Position numbers and translations under genes: made by a program
NCBI RefSeq assembly: GCF_003131205.1
Contig: NZ_QFFY01000004.1
Location: 607,784-671,783, forward strand
Origin: Occallatibacter savannae
GTDB lineage: Bacteria > Acidobacteriota > Terriglobia > Terriglobales > Acidobacteriaceae
DNA: 64,000 bases
Direction of reading: 5' to 3'
In this document: piece after piece, positions 16,793-25,562 of the stretch
Numbering within the stretch: position 1 is the first letter of the stretch
Layout of the letters: every line of letters begins with the position of its first letter
The notes under the pieces: generated by a model
Seen by the model: the letters and a program-made list of their open reading frames with translations, nothing else
What the model was told of the DNA's origin: nothing
The model's database searches: none

Positions 16793-17728
16793 GTGAAGCT
16801 TGTCTTCTGCGGGACCCCTCAGTTTGCGGTTCCCACGCTCCAGGCTCTCATCGCCGCGGGCCACCAGATCGCATTGGTCGTCTCGCAGCCCGATCGCCCC
16901 GTCGGCCGCTCGCAGCAACTCACAGCGCCGCCCGTAAAACAAACCGCCCTCGAAGCGGGTCTCGAAATTACGCAGCCCGAGAAGATCAAGAACAACGCAG
17001 ACTTCCGAGCGCGCCTCGAAGACCTCGCGCCCGATGCCATCGTCGTCGTCGCCTACGGCCGCATCATCCCGCCCTGGATGCTCGCGCTGCCTCGCCTCGG
17101 CTGCATCAATCTGCACGCGTCGCTTCTACCCAAGTACCGCGGAGCCGCCCCTATCCAATGGGCCGTCGCCATGGGCGAAACCGTCACCGGCAACACGACC
17201 ATGCTTCTCGAAGAAGGCCTCGACACCGGCCCAATCCTCCTTCAGCAGGAAATCCCCATCGCCCCCGCTCAGACCGCCGCGGAACTCTTCGATGTGCTCG
17301 CCAAATCGGGCGCTCCGCTCGTCGTCAAAACTCTGGCCGGCCTCGACAGTGGCTCCATCACCCCACAACAGCAGGACCACTCCCGCGCCACACTGGCACC
17401 CATCCTCACGCGCGAAGACGGCCTTATGGACTTCGCAAAGTACACCGCCCGCGAACTCTGGAACCGCTGGCGAGGTTTTCAGCCCTGGCCCGGCGCGTCC
17501 ACTACCCTCGAGGGCAAAAAGCTCATCGTCCATCGCATGCAGATCGCATCGCAGGATACTCCGAATGAACCCGGCTCTCTCGAAATCGCCGACGGCAAGA
17601 TGCTCGTCGCCTGCGCGCAGAACACGGGTCTGGAACTCCTCGAAATCCAGCTCGAGGGCAAGAAGCGGATGACAGCCGCAGACTTCCTCCGCGGCACACC
17701 CCTCCACTCCGGCACCCGCCTCGGCTAG
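16793..17728 (+). CDS. fmt: Methionyl-tRNA formyltransferase
   Basis: Formylates initiator Met-tRNA using 10-formyltetrahydrofolate. From the GTG at 16793 it has 311 residues, the normal length, opening with KLVFCGTPQFAVPTL. The folate site and active-site region reads LHASLLPKYRGAAPIQWA, followed by GNTTMLLEEGLDTGPIL, and the C-terminal tRNA-binding OB-like domain (about 205-311) is complete. An upstream ATG at 16736 lies inside def and encodes no family residues. It sits four bases after def and touches the start of rsmB, so all three should be one transcript. Confidence 0.95.
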   Translation: MKLVFCGTPQFAVPTLQALIAAGHQIALVVSQPDRPVGRSQQLTAPPVKQTALEAGLEITQPEKIKNNADFRARLEDLAPDAIVVVAYGRIIPPWMLALPRLGCINLHASLLPKYRGAAPIQWAVAMGETVTGNTTMLLEEGLDTGPILLQQEIPIAPAQTAAELFDVLAKSGAPLVVKTLAGLDSGSITPQQQDHSRATLAPILTREDGLMDFAKYTARELWNRWRGFQPWPGASTTLEGKKLIVHRMQIASQDTPNEPGSLEIADGKMLVACAQNTGLELLEIQLEGKKRMTAADFLRGTPLHSGTRLG

Positions 17729-17731
17729 TTG

Positions 17732-18787
17732 ATGAGCCAGGTCATGAGCAAGGTGTCGCCAGCCCGCAACGCTGCCTTCTCCATCCTCAAGACCATGGAG
17801 AAGCACGGCCACTCCGACACTCTCCTCCGAGCCCGCAAGGTCGAAGCCCTCTCCGCCGCCGATCGCAACCTGACCACCGCCCTCGTGCTCGGTGTCCTCC
17901 GCTGGCAGGTCGAACTCGATAACCTCATCCGCCCGCTCCTTAAGCACCCCAACGCAAAGCTCGACGCCGACGTCCTCATCGCCCTCCGCATCGGCGCATT
18001 TCAGCTCCTCCACATGGACCGCATTCCAGCGCGAGCCGCTATCGACGAAAGCGTCGAACTCACCAAGCAGGCAGGCCACCGCTTCGCCTCTGGCATGGTC
18101 AATGCCGTCCTCCGCAAGCTCGCCGCATCCCGCCCCGACGCCTCAAGCGAACCCGATCCCAACCACTGCAAAGCCGGCTTCCCATCCTGGATGGTCGATC
18201 GCTGGATCCAGAACTATGGCGAAGACGCCACGTGCTCAATCTGCCGCTCCGGTCAGCAGCAGCCGCACTTATCTGTGCGGCTCACCAGCGACGCCGTCCA
18301 ACAGGAACTCACTGCCGACGGCATCGAACTCGCGCCCGGCGAACTTCTCACCGCATCCCGCCGGCTCATCGCAGGCGACGTCACCAGAACCGCCGCGTTC
18401 CGCGGAACCGGCACCCTCGGACGCAACCCCGAAATCCGCCACCGCCTTCGCCCCGAAGACCTGCCTCGACAAGCAGAACGTCAGATCGCGATCCTCGCCT
18501 CAGCCCTGCGCGCCGCGCGTCCCGGCGGCTACGTCCTCTACTCAACCTGCTCTCTCGAGCCCGAAGAAAACGAACAAGTCATCGCCGCCGTGCTCTTCGG
18601 CCACCCAGAAGCAAATCTCGTTTCACTCGCGACGCGAATCGAGGAACTCCAATCGCAAGGCATTCTGGTACCGGGCGCCTCTCAGCGTCTCCTCGCCTGC
18701 ATCCAGCGAGACGGCGCCCTCAGGCTTCTTCCCGGCCTCTTCCAGACCGACGGCTTCTTCGCCGCCCTCATCCAGAAGCAGCCCTGA
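17732..18787 (+). CDS. rsmB: RsmB-like 16S rRNA (cytosine-5) methyltransferase missing the SAM-binding core
   Basis: Residues of about 8-140 form the NusB-like RNA-binding domain and the later part belongs to the Fmu/RsmB methyltransferase. The protein runs from IAGDVTRTAAFR straight into GTGTLGRNPEIRHRLRPEDL near nucleotide 18405. In intact family members these blocks are separated by roughly 80-95 residues that include motif I (DxCAAPGGKT, SAM binding) and the motif IV PC cysteine. The motif VI nucleophile remains (YSTCSLEPEEN). At about 351 residues it is short for the family (about 430). The frame is kept, so a shortened protein would be made, but it should be inactive. Starts at 17732 or 17744 are both possible. 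Confidence 0.75.
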   Translation: MSQVMSKVSPARNAAFSILKTMEKHGHSDTLLRARKVEALSAADRNLTTALVLGVLRWQVELDNLIRPLLKHPNAKLDADVLIALRIGAFQLLHMDRIPARAAIDESVELTKQAGHRFASGMVNAVLRKLAASRPDASSEPDPNHCKAGFPSWMVDRWIQNYGEDATCSICRSGQQQPHLSVRLTSDAVQQELTADGIELAPGELLTASRRLIAGDVTRTAAFRGTGTLGRNPEIRHRLRPEDLPRQAERQIAILASALRAARPGGYVLYSTCSLEPEENEQVIAAVLFGHPEANLVSLATRIEELQSQGILVPGASQRLLACIQRDGALRLLPGLFQTDGFFAALIQKQP

Positions 18788-18790
18788 CCA

Positions 18791-19287
18791 CTACTCCGCC
18801 GCGAGCTTCAACTCCTCGTACTTCCGTCCCAGCACCGCACACAGCGCCTCAACCACAAGCTCATGATCCTGCCGCATCGGCAGACCCGAGACAGTCACGC
18901 TGCCCACCACACCCGCGTTCGCAACCCTCAACGGAAACGATCCGCCATGCGTCGCGTACTCCGCCATCGGCAGGCCCTGCTCTCGTAAATCGTCTTCCCC
19001 TTCAGCTTCTCGTTTAGCGCTGCAACATACGAGCTCGAGTGAAACCGCGCAACCACATTCCCCTTGCGCCGCACCCACTCGGGATTATCCGGCGTCGTCT
19101 CATCCATCGCCGCATAGAACAGCTGCTGACCGAATCGCCGCACATCGATCACCACCGGCAGTCCACGCTCCGCCGCCATCGCCCGCAGCTTCGACCCAAT
19201 TTGCCATGCCATCTCAGCATCCAGCCTCGGCAACACGAGCTCGCGCTCCTGCAGAGCGATGCGCTCCAGATCTTCCTTGAGTCCCAT
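18791..19287 (-). pseudogene. UPF0303/heme-degrading-domain family gene with a -1 frameshift
   Basis: Two minus-strand frames make one protein. The first, from ATG 19287, gives MGLKEDLERIALQERELVL through ARFHSSSYVAALNEKLKGKTIYE. The second frame continues with QGLPMAEYATHGGSFPLRV through VTVSGLPMRQDHELVVEAL to the stop at 18791. Together they match the family of small proteins related to HbpS and yeast YBR137W. The frame changes at 18980-18985, where one base appears missing. It is the distal gene of the run aroB-ubiE-CDF-OsmC-PASTA-MFS, 32 bases after the MFS gene, and converges on rsmB with a 3-base gap. Sequencing error and real decay cannot be separated here. Confidence 0.75.
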
Positions 19288-19319
19288 GCCGTCACTTCCT
19301 CGAGCGCAATCATACCGGA

Positions 19320-20645
19320 TTAGCTCTCAGTCGCTTCCTCCAGCGGCGCCGCCGGAATAATCCCCAGCCGCTCATAAATCGGCCGCATGTCTTTCCGGAT
19401 TGCCGGCAGCTGCGTCGTGAACCAGATCCCACCTACAATGCACGCCACGCCGCTGACAATCACCGTCCGCGGCGCCCCCATTGCATGCGCCATCGCGCCC
19501 GCCAGCAGGCTCCCAAACGGCGCCATCCCCACAAACGCCATCGTGTAGTAGCTCATCACGCGCCCGCGCATGTTCTCATCCACCAGCGTCTGGATGATCG
19601 TATTGCTTCCCGTCAGCCCCTGCATCATTCCGAATCCCGTCACCAGCATCATCGCCATCGAAAGCCACAGCGTGTGCGAAAAACCAAACGCAATCAACCC
19701 AATCCCAAAGATCACCGCCGCCACCGGAATCACCCGCGTCAGCCCTCGCACTGACCTTCTCATCACCAGCGACAACGCCGAAGCCAGCGATCCCACCCCC
19801 ACCGCCCCCATAAGAAACCCAAGCGTGTGCGGGCCGCCGTGCAGGATCTTCGCCGCGAAGATCGGCATCAGCACCATGAAGGGCCACCCCATCAGGCTCA
19901 GCAGTGCAAACAGCAGCAGAATCGAGCGTATCGGCACAAATCCTGCAACGTACGTCCACCCCTCTTTCAGCTGCGTCACGGTCGAGGTCCGCGCCCGCTT
20001 CTCCTCTGCTCGCGCCACGCGCATCATCAGTAGCGAGACAATCACCGCGATGTAGCTGATGCCGTCCACCAGGAAGCACCATCCCTCACTCTTCACCGCG
20101 ATCAGCAGACCCGCGAGCGAAGGCCCCACCAGCCTCGCCATGTTCACCATCGACGAGTTGATCGCAATCGCATTTGACAGATCCCCGCGATCCTCCACCA
20201 TCTGCACCATGAACGACTGCCGCGCCGGCATATCGAACGCGTTGATGAGTCCCTGAAAAGCGCTCAGCACCAGCACTTCGCCGATCGTGATTCGATTTGA
20301 AAGCGTCAGCGCTGCAAGGGCGAGTGACTGAACCATCGCCAGAGCCTGCGTCCACACCAGCACCTTGCGCCTGTCGATGCGGTCCACCACCACGCCCGCC
20401 AGCGGCGCCAGCAGAAACGTCGGAATCTGCCCCGCGAAACTCACCGTGCCAAGAAGAAGCGCCGATCCCGTCAGCCGATACACAAGCCACGACGTCGCCA
20501 CCCGCGTCATCCACGTGCCGATAACCGAGATGCTCTGCCCACCAAAGAACAGGCGAAAATTGCGATGCCGAAGCGCGCGCCACGCGTGCGAGAAATCACG
20601 ACTAGGCACACTCTTCTCAGATGCTTTTTTGGAATCCGGCTCCAT
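19320..20645 (-). CDS. MFS transporter (MFS_3/enterobactin-exporter-like)
   Basis: A 441-residue major facilitator superfamily protein with about 12 hydrophobic segments. The first loop shows FFGGQSISVIGTWMTRVA, and the cytoplasmic loop between helices 2 and 3 shows PLAGVVVDRIDRRKVL, the family A-motif region. A second related loop with a membrane-proximal basic patch appears after mid-protein. The opening resembles the MFS_3 group that exports siderophores and drugs. The substrate is not predictable. It lies 37 bases after the PASTA gene. Confidence 0.88.
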   Translation of the reverse strand: MEPDSKKASEKSVPSRDFSHAWRALRHRNFRLFFGGQSISVIGTWMTRVATSWLVYRLTGSALLLGTVSFAGQIPTFLLAPLAGVVVDRIDRRKVLVWTQALAMVQSLALAALTLSNRITIGEVLVLSAFQGLINAFDMPARQSFMVQMVEDRGDLSNAIAINSSMVNMARLVGPSLAGLLIAVKSEGWCFLVDGISYIAVIVSLLMMRVARAEEKRARTSTVTQLKEGWTYVAGFVPIRSILLLFALLSLMGWPFMVLMPIFAAKILHGGPHTLGFLMGAVGVGSLASALSLVMRRSVRGLTRVIPVAAVIFGIGLIAFGFSHTLWLSMAMMLVTGFGMMQGLTGSNTIIQTLVDENMRGRVMSYYTMAFVGMAPFGSLLAGAMAHAMGAPRTVIVSGVACIVGGIWFTTQLPAIRKDMRPIYERLGIIPAAPLEEATES

Positions 20646-20682
20646 GCGTCTCTTGTTAGATGATCGTCAGAGCGCGATGGCT

Positions 20683-21453
20683 TTATTTTGCCGCGACCAG
20701 CTTGATCGCCGTGTTCTGATCCACGCGCGCCCCCGCCAGCGGCTGCTGCGTGATCACCGATCCCGGAGCCACAGGAGGAGCCGGCGTCGTTCCCGCACTT
20801 CCCACAGGCGGAATACTTACATCCACATACGTAGGCGCATCCACCTTCAAACCGATCCGCGTAAGTTGCTCGATCGCCGTCGTCACCGGCAAGCCCGCAA
20901 GATCCGGCATCACGTACCCGTCCGGAACAGCGCTGTCCGGCGCCGCAACCAGAATGTTCACGCTTGGCTGCGCAATACCATGCGAGTGCGCCGGCGGATC
21001 CTGCGCCAGAACCGTGTTGTCCTCCGCCCCGCTCCACGGCAGCTTTGCGGTCACTCCAACTTGTAATCCCGCCCTTCGTAGACGCAGCGCAGCCACCCGC
21101 GCGTCAGCGCCCACCGTCTCCGGAACATCAACCTTCTGCGGCCCCAGGCTCTCCGACACGCGCACATGCCACTCGCGCCTTACCACTGCGCCCGCCGCCG
21201 GCGACTGCGAAAGAATATGTCCCGCCGCCACATCCGAAGAGTAGTACCGATTATCGACATCCAGGTTCAGCCCCATTCCTGCCGCCTGGCTCCGCGCCTC
21301 CGCCACCGTCATGCCCTTCAGTGCCGGGATCTTCACCTCTGCCCCATGGATCGCGAAGTGCATCGTCGTGATCGCCGACACCATCGCCACTGCGACCAGC
21401 AGCATCACCACCGACGCCATGCGAAACACCCGAAGCAGCAGGCTGCCTCTCAT
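20683..21453 (-). CDS. Membrane-anchored triple PASTA-domain protein
   Basis: A 256-residue protein with one N-terminal transmembrane segment (about 8-33) and three PASTA repeats outside the membrane: about 38-105 (VKIPALKGMTVAEARSQAAGMGL), 106-170 (DVPETVGADARVAALRLRRAGL) and 178-256 (YVMPDLAGLPVTTAIEQLTRIGL). PASTA domains bind peptidoglycan stem peptides. There is no kinase or transpeptidase domain attached, so it may be a free wall-sensing or scaffold protein. It overlaps the upstream OsmC gene by four bases (ATGA), so the two are translationally coupled. Confidence 0.9.
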   Translation of the reverse strand: MRGSLLLRVFRMASVVMLLVAVAMVSAITTMHFAIHGAEVKIPALKGMTVAEARSQAAGMGLNLDVDNRYYSSDVAAGHILSQSPAAGAVVRREWHVRVSESLGPQKVDVPETVGADARVAALRLRRAGLQVGVTAKLPWSGAEDNTVLAQDPPAHSHGIAQPSVNILVAAPDSAVPDGYVMPDLAGLPVTTAIEQLTRIGLKVDAPTYVDVSIPPVGSAGTTPAPPVAPGSVITQQPLAGARVDQNTAIKLVAAK

Positions 21454-21866
21454 GCCTCAGGCTCTCCATCCGGATACACAATGTCGTACTCGATCGTCAT
21501 CGCCTTCTCCAGCATCTTCGACACCGAGCAATATTTGTTCTTCGACAGCGAAACCGCATCCTCCACCGCCTTGCGGCTCAGCTTTCCATGCACCGCGTAG
21601 ATCAGCCTGATATGCGTGAAAACCCGTGGCGGCGCGTCCGCCTGCGTCGCATGCGCCGTCACCCGCAGCGCCGTCAAATCCTGCCGTTTCTTCTTCAGAA
21701 TGTTCACGACATCCACCGACGTGCACGAACACAGAGCCATCAGCACTGCCTGCATCGGACTCGCCCCGTGGACGTGTGCCGAGTTTCCATCCATCGTGAT
21801 GGTCTTCCCGTCCTCGGTCGTCCCCTCGAACACCTCGTCAAACTTCCAATCAGAGTGCGCTAACAA
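21450..21866 (-). CDS. OsmC-family protein with both conserved cysteines
   Basis: A 138-residue OsmC/YhfA-like protein. The first cysteine block is MALCSCTSVDVV (C46, C48) and the second is SKNKYCSVSKML (C113), so the redox pair for thiol-dependent hydroperoxide reduction is present, unlike the OsmC protein at 903-1319. It lies 52 bases after the CDF gene and overlaps the PASTA gene by four bases. Confidence 0.88.
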   Translation of the reverse strand: MLAHSDWKFDEVFEGTTEDGKTITMDGNSAHVHGASPMQAVLMALCSCTSVDVVNILKKKRQDLTALRVTAHATQADAPPRVFTHIRLIYAVHGKLSRKAVEDAVSLSKNKYCSVSKMLEKAMTIEYDIVYPDGEPEA

Positions 21867-21918
21867 AGATCGCTTCCTCCTCTGTTTGCTGTCTGCATTA
21901 TCCGACCGCCGGCTATCA

Positions 21919-23361
21919 TCACCGCGTGTTATCAGTCACCGGCTCGGGATGGATCGTCACCCGATGCACTTCCGGACACTCGAGCTTGAATCGATCCTCA
22001 AGCGCCGTAATCACCTCGTGCACCCGATGCATCGAAAGCTCATCCGGCAGCGTGCAATGGCACGACAGCGAAATGTGCTCTCCCATGCGGCCCACCTTGA
22101 TCTGATGGACATCCACAATCTCGCTGTCCGTCGCCGCCGCGCTGCGAAGAGCTCTCTCAATGCGCCTGTCCGACTCCACCAACTCCTCAGGCTGCTCGAT
22201 CGTCGCCGGCTCGCTCTCGATATGCGTAAGAATCGAATCGATCTCCGGCGTCTCCCGCATGATCTCTGCTTCGAGCCCGCTTACAAAGCTATGCGCCGCG
22301 ATCAGCGGCAGATTTTCATCCAGCTCCACATGCAACTCCACATGCAGCTTCCCCTGGTGCGACTGCACGCTCAAGTCATGCACCGGCACATTATTGCGCG
22401 CCGCCACCGCCCGCACGCGATCGAAGATGCTTTGCGCCCGCTCCTGCCGCGGAACGGTGTGAATCACCACATCGGCCTGCGGCAGCACATGATGCACCGC
22501 CTCCGTCGCCGCCCGCACCAGTTCGCCCGTATGCTCAAACGTGGTCCGCGAAGGCATCGCCAGCGTCAGGTCCGCAAAATAGTTGGGCCCTGAGCGGCGC
22601 ACGCGCGCCTGCTCCACCGCCAGAACCCCCGGCACCTTCTCCGCTTCCTGGATCACCTGAAGCCGCGTCTCCGCCGGAATCTGATCCATCAGCACGCCCA
22701 CCGTCTCGCGCGTCAGTGTCGCCGTGATCCGCAGAATCATCAGCGAAACAAAAATCGCCGCGACCGGATCCGCATAACGCAGCCAGTCGATGTGCCAGTA
22801 CACTCCGGCCCACGTCGCCAGCAGCCCTGCCAGCACCGCAACGGAAGCCCAGATGTCCGAAGAGAAGTGAAATGCATCCGTCGCCAGCGCCGGCGATCCT
22901 GTCTTCTCCGCCACACGCCGCAGCGCGCGCGATCTCCAGAAGTCCACCGCAATTGAGCTCAGCACCACGAGAACCGGCCACACAGAAAATCTGAGTTCGT
23001 ACGTATTCAGCCGAATCCGCTGCACGGCCTCCCAGATGATCCACGCGCACGAAAGCGCCATCAGCCCGGCTTCGAAAAACGCCGACAGATTCTCCACCTT
23101 GCCGTGCCCGTAACTGTGATCCTCATCTGCCGGCTTGTCCGACACCCGCACTGAGAAAAACGTCAGCGTTGCTCCAGCCAGATCAAGTCCCGAGTGTGCC
23201 GCGTCCGACAGCACGCCCAGCGACCCCGATATGATCCCCGCCGCCAGCTTCAGCGCCGTCATGCAGGTGGCCGCCATCATCGAATTCAGCGCGACCCGGC
23301 GCTTCAGTGCTGAGTTCTCTGCCGTGGTCGAGGCAGGCTGTGTTGTCGCCGCTGCGTTCAT
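21919..23361 (-). CDS. CDF-family metal cation transporter with three C-terminal cytoplasmic domains
   Basis: A 480-residue cation diffusion facilitator that exports divalent metals (Zn, Mn or Fe) against protons. The six-helix membrane domain spans about 20-225. The tetrahedral site is H56 and D60 in SDAAHSGLD and H165 and D169 in TDAFHFSSD, an HD-HD set. Ordinary CDFs have one ZT-dimer domain after the membrane part. This one appears to have three related segments, about 230-304, 310-385 and 400-473, so it is about 180 residues longer than usual. It sits 7 bases after ubiE. Confidence 0.9.
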   Translation of the reverse strand: MNAAATTQPASTTAENSALKRRVALNSMMAATCMTALKLAAGIISGSLGVLSDAAHSGLDLAGATLTFFSVRVSDKPADEDHSYGHGKVENLSAFFEAGLMALSCAWIIWEAVQRIRLNTYELRFSVWPVLVVLSSIAVDFWRSRALRRVAEKTGSPALATDAFHFSSDIWASVAVLAGLLATWAGVYWHIDWLRYADPVAAIFVSLMILRITATLTRETVGVLMDQIPAETRLQVIQEAEKVPGVLAVEQARVRRSGPNYFADLTLAMPSRTTFEHTGELVRAATEAVHHVLPQADVVIHTVPRQERAQSIFDRVRAVAARNNVPVHDLSVQSHQGKLHVELHVELDENLPLIAAHSFVSGLEAEIMRETPEIDSILTHIESEPATIEQPEELVESDRRIERALRSAAATDSEIVDVHQIKVGRMGEHISLSCHCTLPDELSMHRVHEVITALEDRFKLECPEVHRVTIHPEPVTDNTR

Positions 23362-23368
23362 CGCGTAC

Positions 23369-24136
23369 CTAGACTACAGGCGGCCGTACCGCCGTGTACA
23401 ACCCCGCAATTCCAAAGGTGTACGGCTTCCAGCTGCACTCCGCATACCCAACCCCGCGCATCATCTCCATCAGCTCGCGCGGCGGCGGAAACGCCCCAAC
23501 TGACGAGGGCAGATAACTGTAAGGCCCGTTCTTTCCGCAGATGAGTCTCCCAATCACCGGCAGCACTCGATGAAAGTAGAATCCATACGCCTTCCCGATA
23601 GCTCCGCCCGGCTGGCTGAATTCGAGAATGCCCAGACGGCCGCTCGGCTTTGATACGCGATGAAACTCGCGCAGGCCTGCCTCATAGTTCGCCAGATTCC
23701 GGAACCCGAACGACGTAATCACCAGATCGAGAGACTGCGAACGCAGCGGCAGGTGCAGTGCATCGGCTTCCAGCGCGATGGCGTGCGAACCATTTCGCCG
23801 CTCCTGCCCGAACTTCCGCACGCCACGGCTCAACATCGCATGCGCGAAATCCGCCGCCAGAATCGGCCGGGCTCCATCCGGACGATGCTTCAAAAGCGCC
23901 GTCGTCAGATCGCCCGTCCCGCAGCAGATATCCAGAATGGCTGCATTCGGATCCGCAAGCGTCGTTCGAAACGCCGATGCCGCGCGCCTCCACCACAGCC
24001 GATCAATATTCGCCGACAGCACATGATTCAGCAGGTCGTAGCGCGATGCAATCGCATTGAACATCTGCTGAACGGCTTCGGCTGCGCGAGACTCATCCTG
24101 CGCTCCCGTCGGCTTTGAGCCTGATGCGATCATCAT
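23369..24136 (-). CDS. ubiE: Demethylmenaquinone methyltransferase (UbiE/MenG)
   Basis: A 255-residue SAM-dependent C-methyltransferase that finishes menaquinone (and, where present, ubiquinone) synthesis. Motifs: FNAIASRYDLLNHVLS near residue 27, the SAM loop ILDICCGTGDLT, and the family stretch VITSFGFRNLANYEAGLREFHRVSKPSGRL with LEFSQP. Its start overlaps the aroB stop by four bases (ATGA), linking quinone methylation to chorismate supply in one transcript. Confidence 0.94.
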   Translation of the reverse strand: MMIASGSKPTGAQDESRAAEAVQQMFNAIASRYDLLNHVLSANIDRLWWRRAASAFRTTLADPNAAILDICCGTGDLTTALLKHRPDGARPILAADFAHAMLSRGVRKFGQERRNGSHAIALEADALHLPLRSQSLDLVITSFGFRNLANYEAGLREFHRVSKPSGRLGILEFSQPGGAIGKAYGFYFHRVLPVIGRLICGKNGPYSYLPSSVGAFPPPRELMEMMRGVGYAECSWKPYTFGIAGLYTAVRPPVV

Positions 24137-25233
24137 GCGCGCGGTTCTTTTGCTTGCGACAGCATGTAAGTCACGGCAGCCAGCAGTTCCGGTTGCGTCA
24201 GATCCTCAATCACGCCCGCATCTCCGATCCCGATCGGAACCACAAACCGCCTCACGCCGCCCACATTCTTCTTGTCGCTCCCGGTAGCCGCAACCAGCCT
24301 CGAAGCGCGCAGATCGAGCTGCGGCAGGGGACCGTACAAATGAATAAGGTTCTCAATCCGCTCTGCCTGTGCCCCCGTAATGCTGCGACGCCGATGCGCA
24401 ATATACAGCGCGACGATCATCCCCCATCCCACCGCCTCCCCATGCAGCAGAACCTTGTACTTCGTAACCTGCTCAATCGCGTGCCCAACCGTGTGCCCCA
24501 GATTCAAGATCATGCGCAGCCCGTTCTCGCGCTCGTCCTTGTTCACGACCTCAGCCTTCATGCGAATCGAAGCGCCGATTACCTTTTCCAGCGCCTTCGC
24601 ATCGCGATCGAGAATCTCGTCTGCATGCTCTTCCATGAATCGCACCAGCGACCGGTCGCGGATCACGCCCGCCTTGATGCTCTCCATCAGCCCCGCACGC
24701 AGCTCCCGGTCCGGCAAAGTCCCCAGCACATCGATGTCCGCGAAGACAGCCGCAGGATGGTGGAAGCTGCCCACCAGGTTCTTGCCCTCAGGCAGATTCA
24801 CGCCCGTCTTTCCGCCTACCGAAGAATCTACCTGTGCCAGAAATGTCGTCGGAACCTGCACATACCGGATCCCGCGCATGAAGATGGCCGCGACGAATCC
24901 TCCAACATCCCCCACAATTCCGCCGCCAAACGCAATCAGCAGCGACCCCCGGTCACCGCCCGCTCGCAGCATCTGCCGCAGGATGCTCTCCACGCTCTTC
25001 ACGGTCTTGTGCTTCTCTCCCGCATGAAGAAAGAGCACCGTGGGCCCTTCGGCAAACGATTGCAGAAACGTATCTCCCCACAACGCCCAGATTTCCGGTG
25101 ATGTCAAAACGAAAACGCGGCGCGGCAGCTTGCCGGTCGCGCGTTCAATGCGCGGCGCGAGCGCAGCGATCAATCCGCTGCCCGCGAAGACGTTGTATTG
25201 AGCAGAAGCAGTTTCAACCCGTATGGTTTGCAC
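24133..25233 (-). CDS. aroB: 3-Dehydroquinate synthase
   Basis: The second step of the shikimate pathway, an NAD- and metal-dependent cyclase. The 366-residue protein shows GGGIVGDVGGFVAAIFMRGIR, QVDSSVGGKTGVNLPEGKN and the metal-binding NLGHTVGHAIE. Start at GTG 25233, with no Shine-Dalgarno. A TAGAAT box (25243-25248) ends nine bases upstream. It is the first gene of a run of up to seven genes reaching 18791, with overlaps or gaps of 52 bases or less. Confidence 0.95.
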   Translation of the reverse strand: MQTIRVETASAQYNVFAGSGLIAALAPRIERATGKLPRRVFVLTSPEIWALWGDTFLQSFAEGPTVLFLHAGEKHKTVKSVESILRQMLRAGGDRGSLLIAFGGGIVGDVGGFVAAIFMRGIRYVQVPTTFLAQVDSSVGGKTGVNLPEGKNLVGSFHHPAAVFADIDVLGTLPDRELRAGLMESIKAGVIRDRSLVRFMEEHADEILDRDAKALEKVIGASIRMKAEVVNKDERENGLRMILNLGHTVGHAIEQVTKYKVLLHGEAVGWGMIVALYIAHRRRSITGAQAERIENLIHLYGPLPQLDLRASRLVAATGSDKKNVGGVRRFVVPIGIGDAGVIEDLTQPELLAAVTYMLSQAKEPRA

Positions 25234-25562
25234 GTTGAAATCATTCTATCGGTTGCAGCGGGACGTACCGCCAGCACCCCGCCCGACGCGAGAATACACA
25301 TCGAGCCGCTGATAAAGCCCCGCTCCTCCCATCAGGTAAGACGCGCAATCTCGCAATCGGAAGAACATCACGAAACATCGATGACATGAACATACTGTCT
25401 TATGTTGTGTCCTCCGGGTATCTTCTCGACTCCGGGCTACATCTCAGCAAGTGTGGTTACTGGGCTTTTGCAAATCTTTCATTCACCTGGGGTTTTCCCT
25501 AGTTACTGCGGAATAAGTGCTCGAACTAGCTCACATATTCTGCCTCTTTCGAGTTGTTAGTT
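25234..25562. other. Divergent intergenic region with an operator-like inverted repeat
   Basis: About 330 bases with no supported gene between aroB (minus) and the receiver-like gene (plus). The first 15 bases hold the aroB -10 candidate. A perfect inverted repeat with arms AACATA (25389-25394) and TATGTT (25401-25406) and a 6-base spacer could be a regulator site. The last 150 bases are more AT-rich than the flanking genes, as expected for a promoter, but I cannot assign boxes with confidence. Confidence 0.45.
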
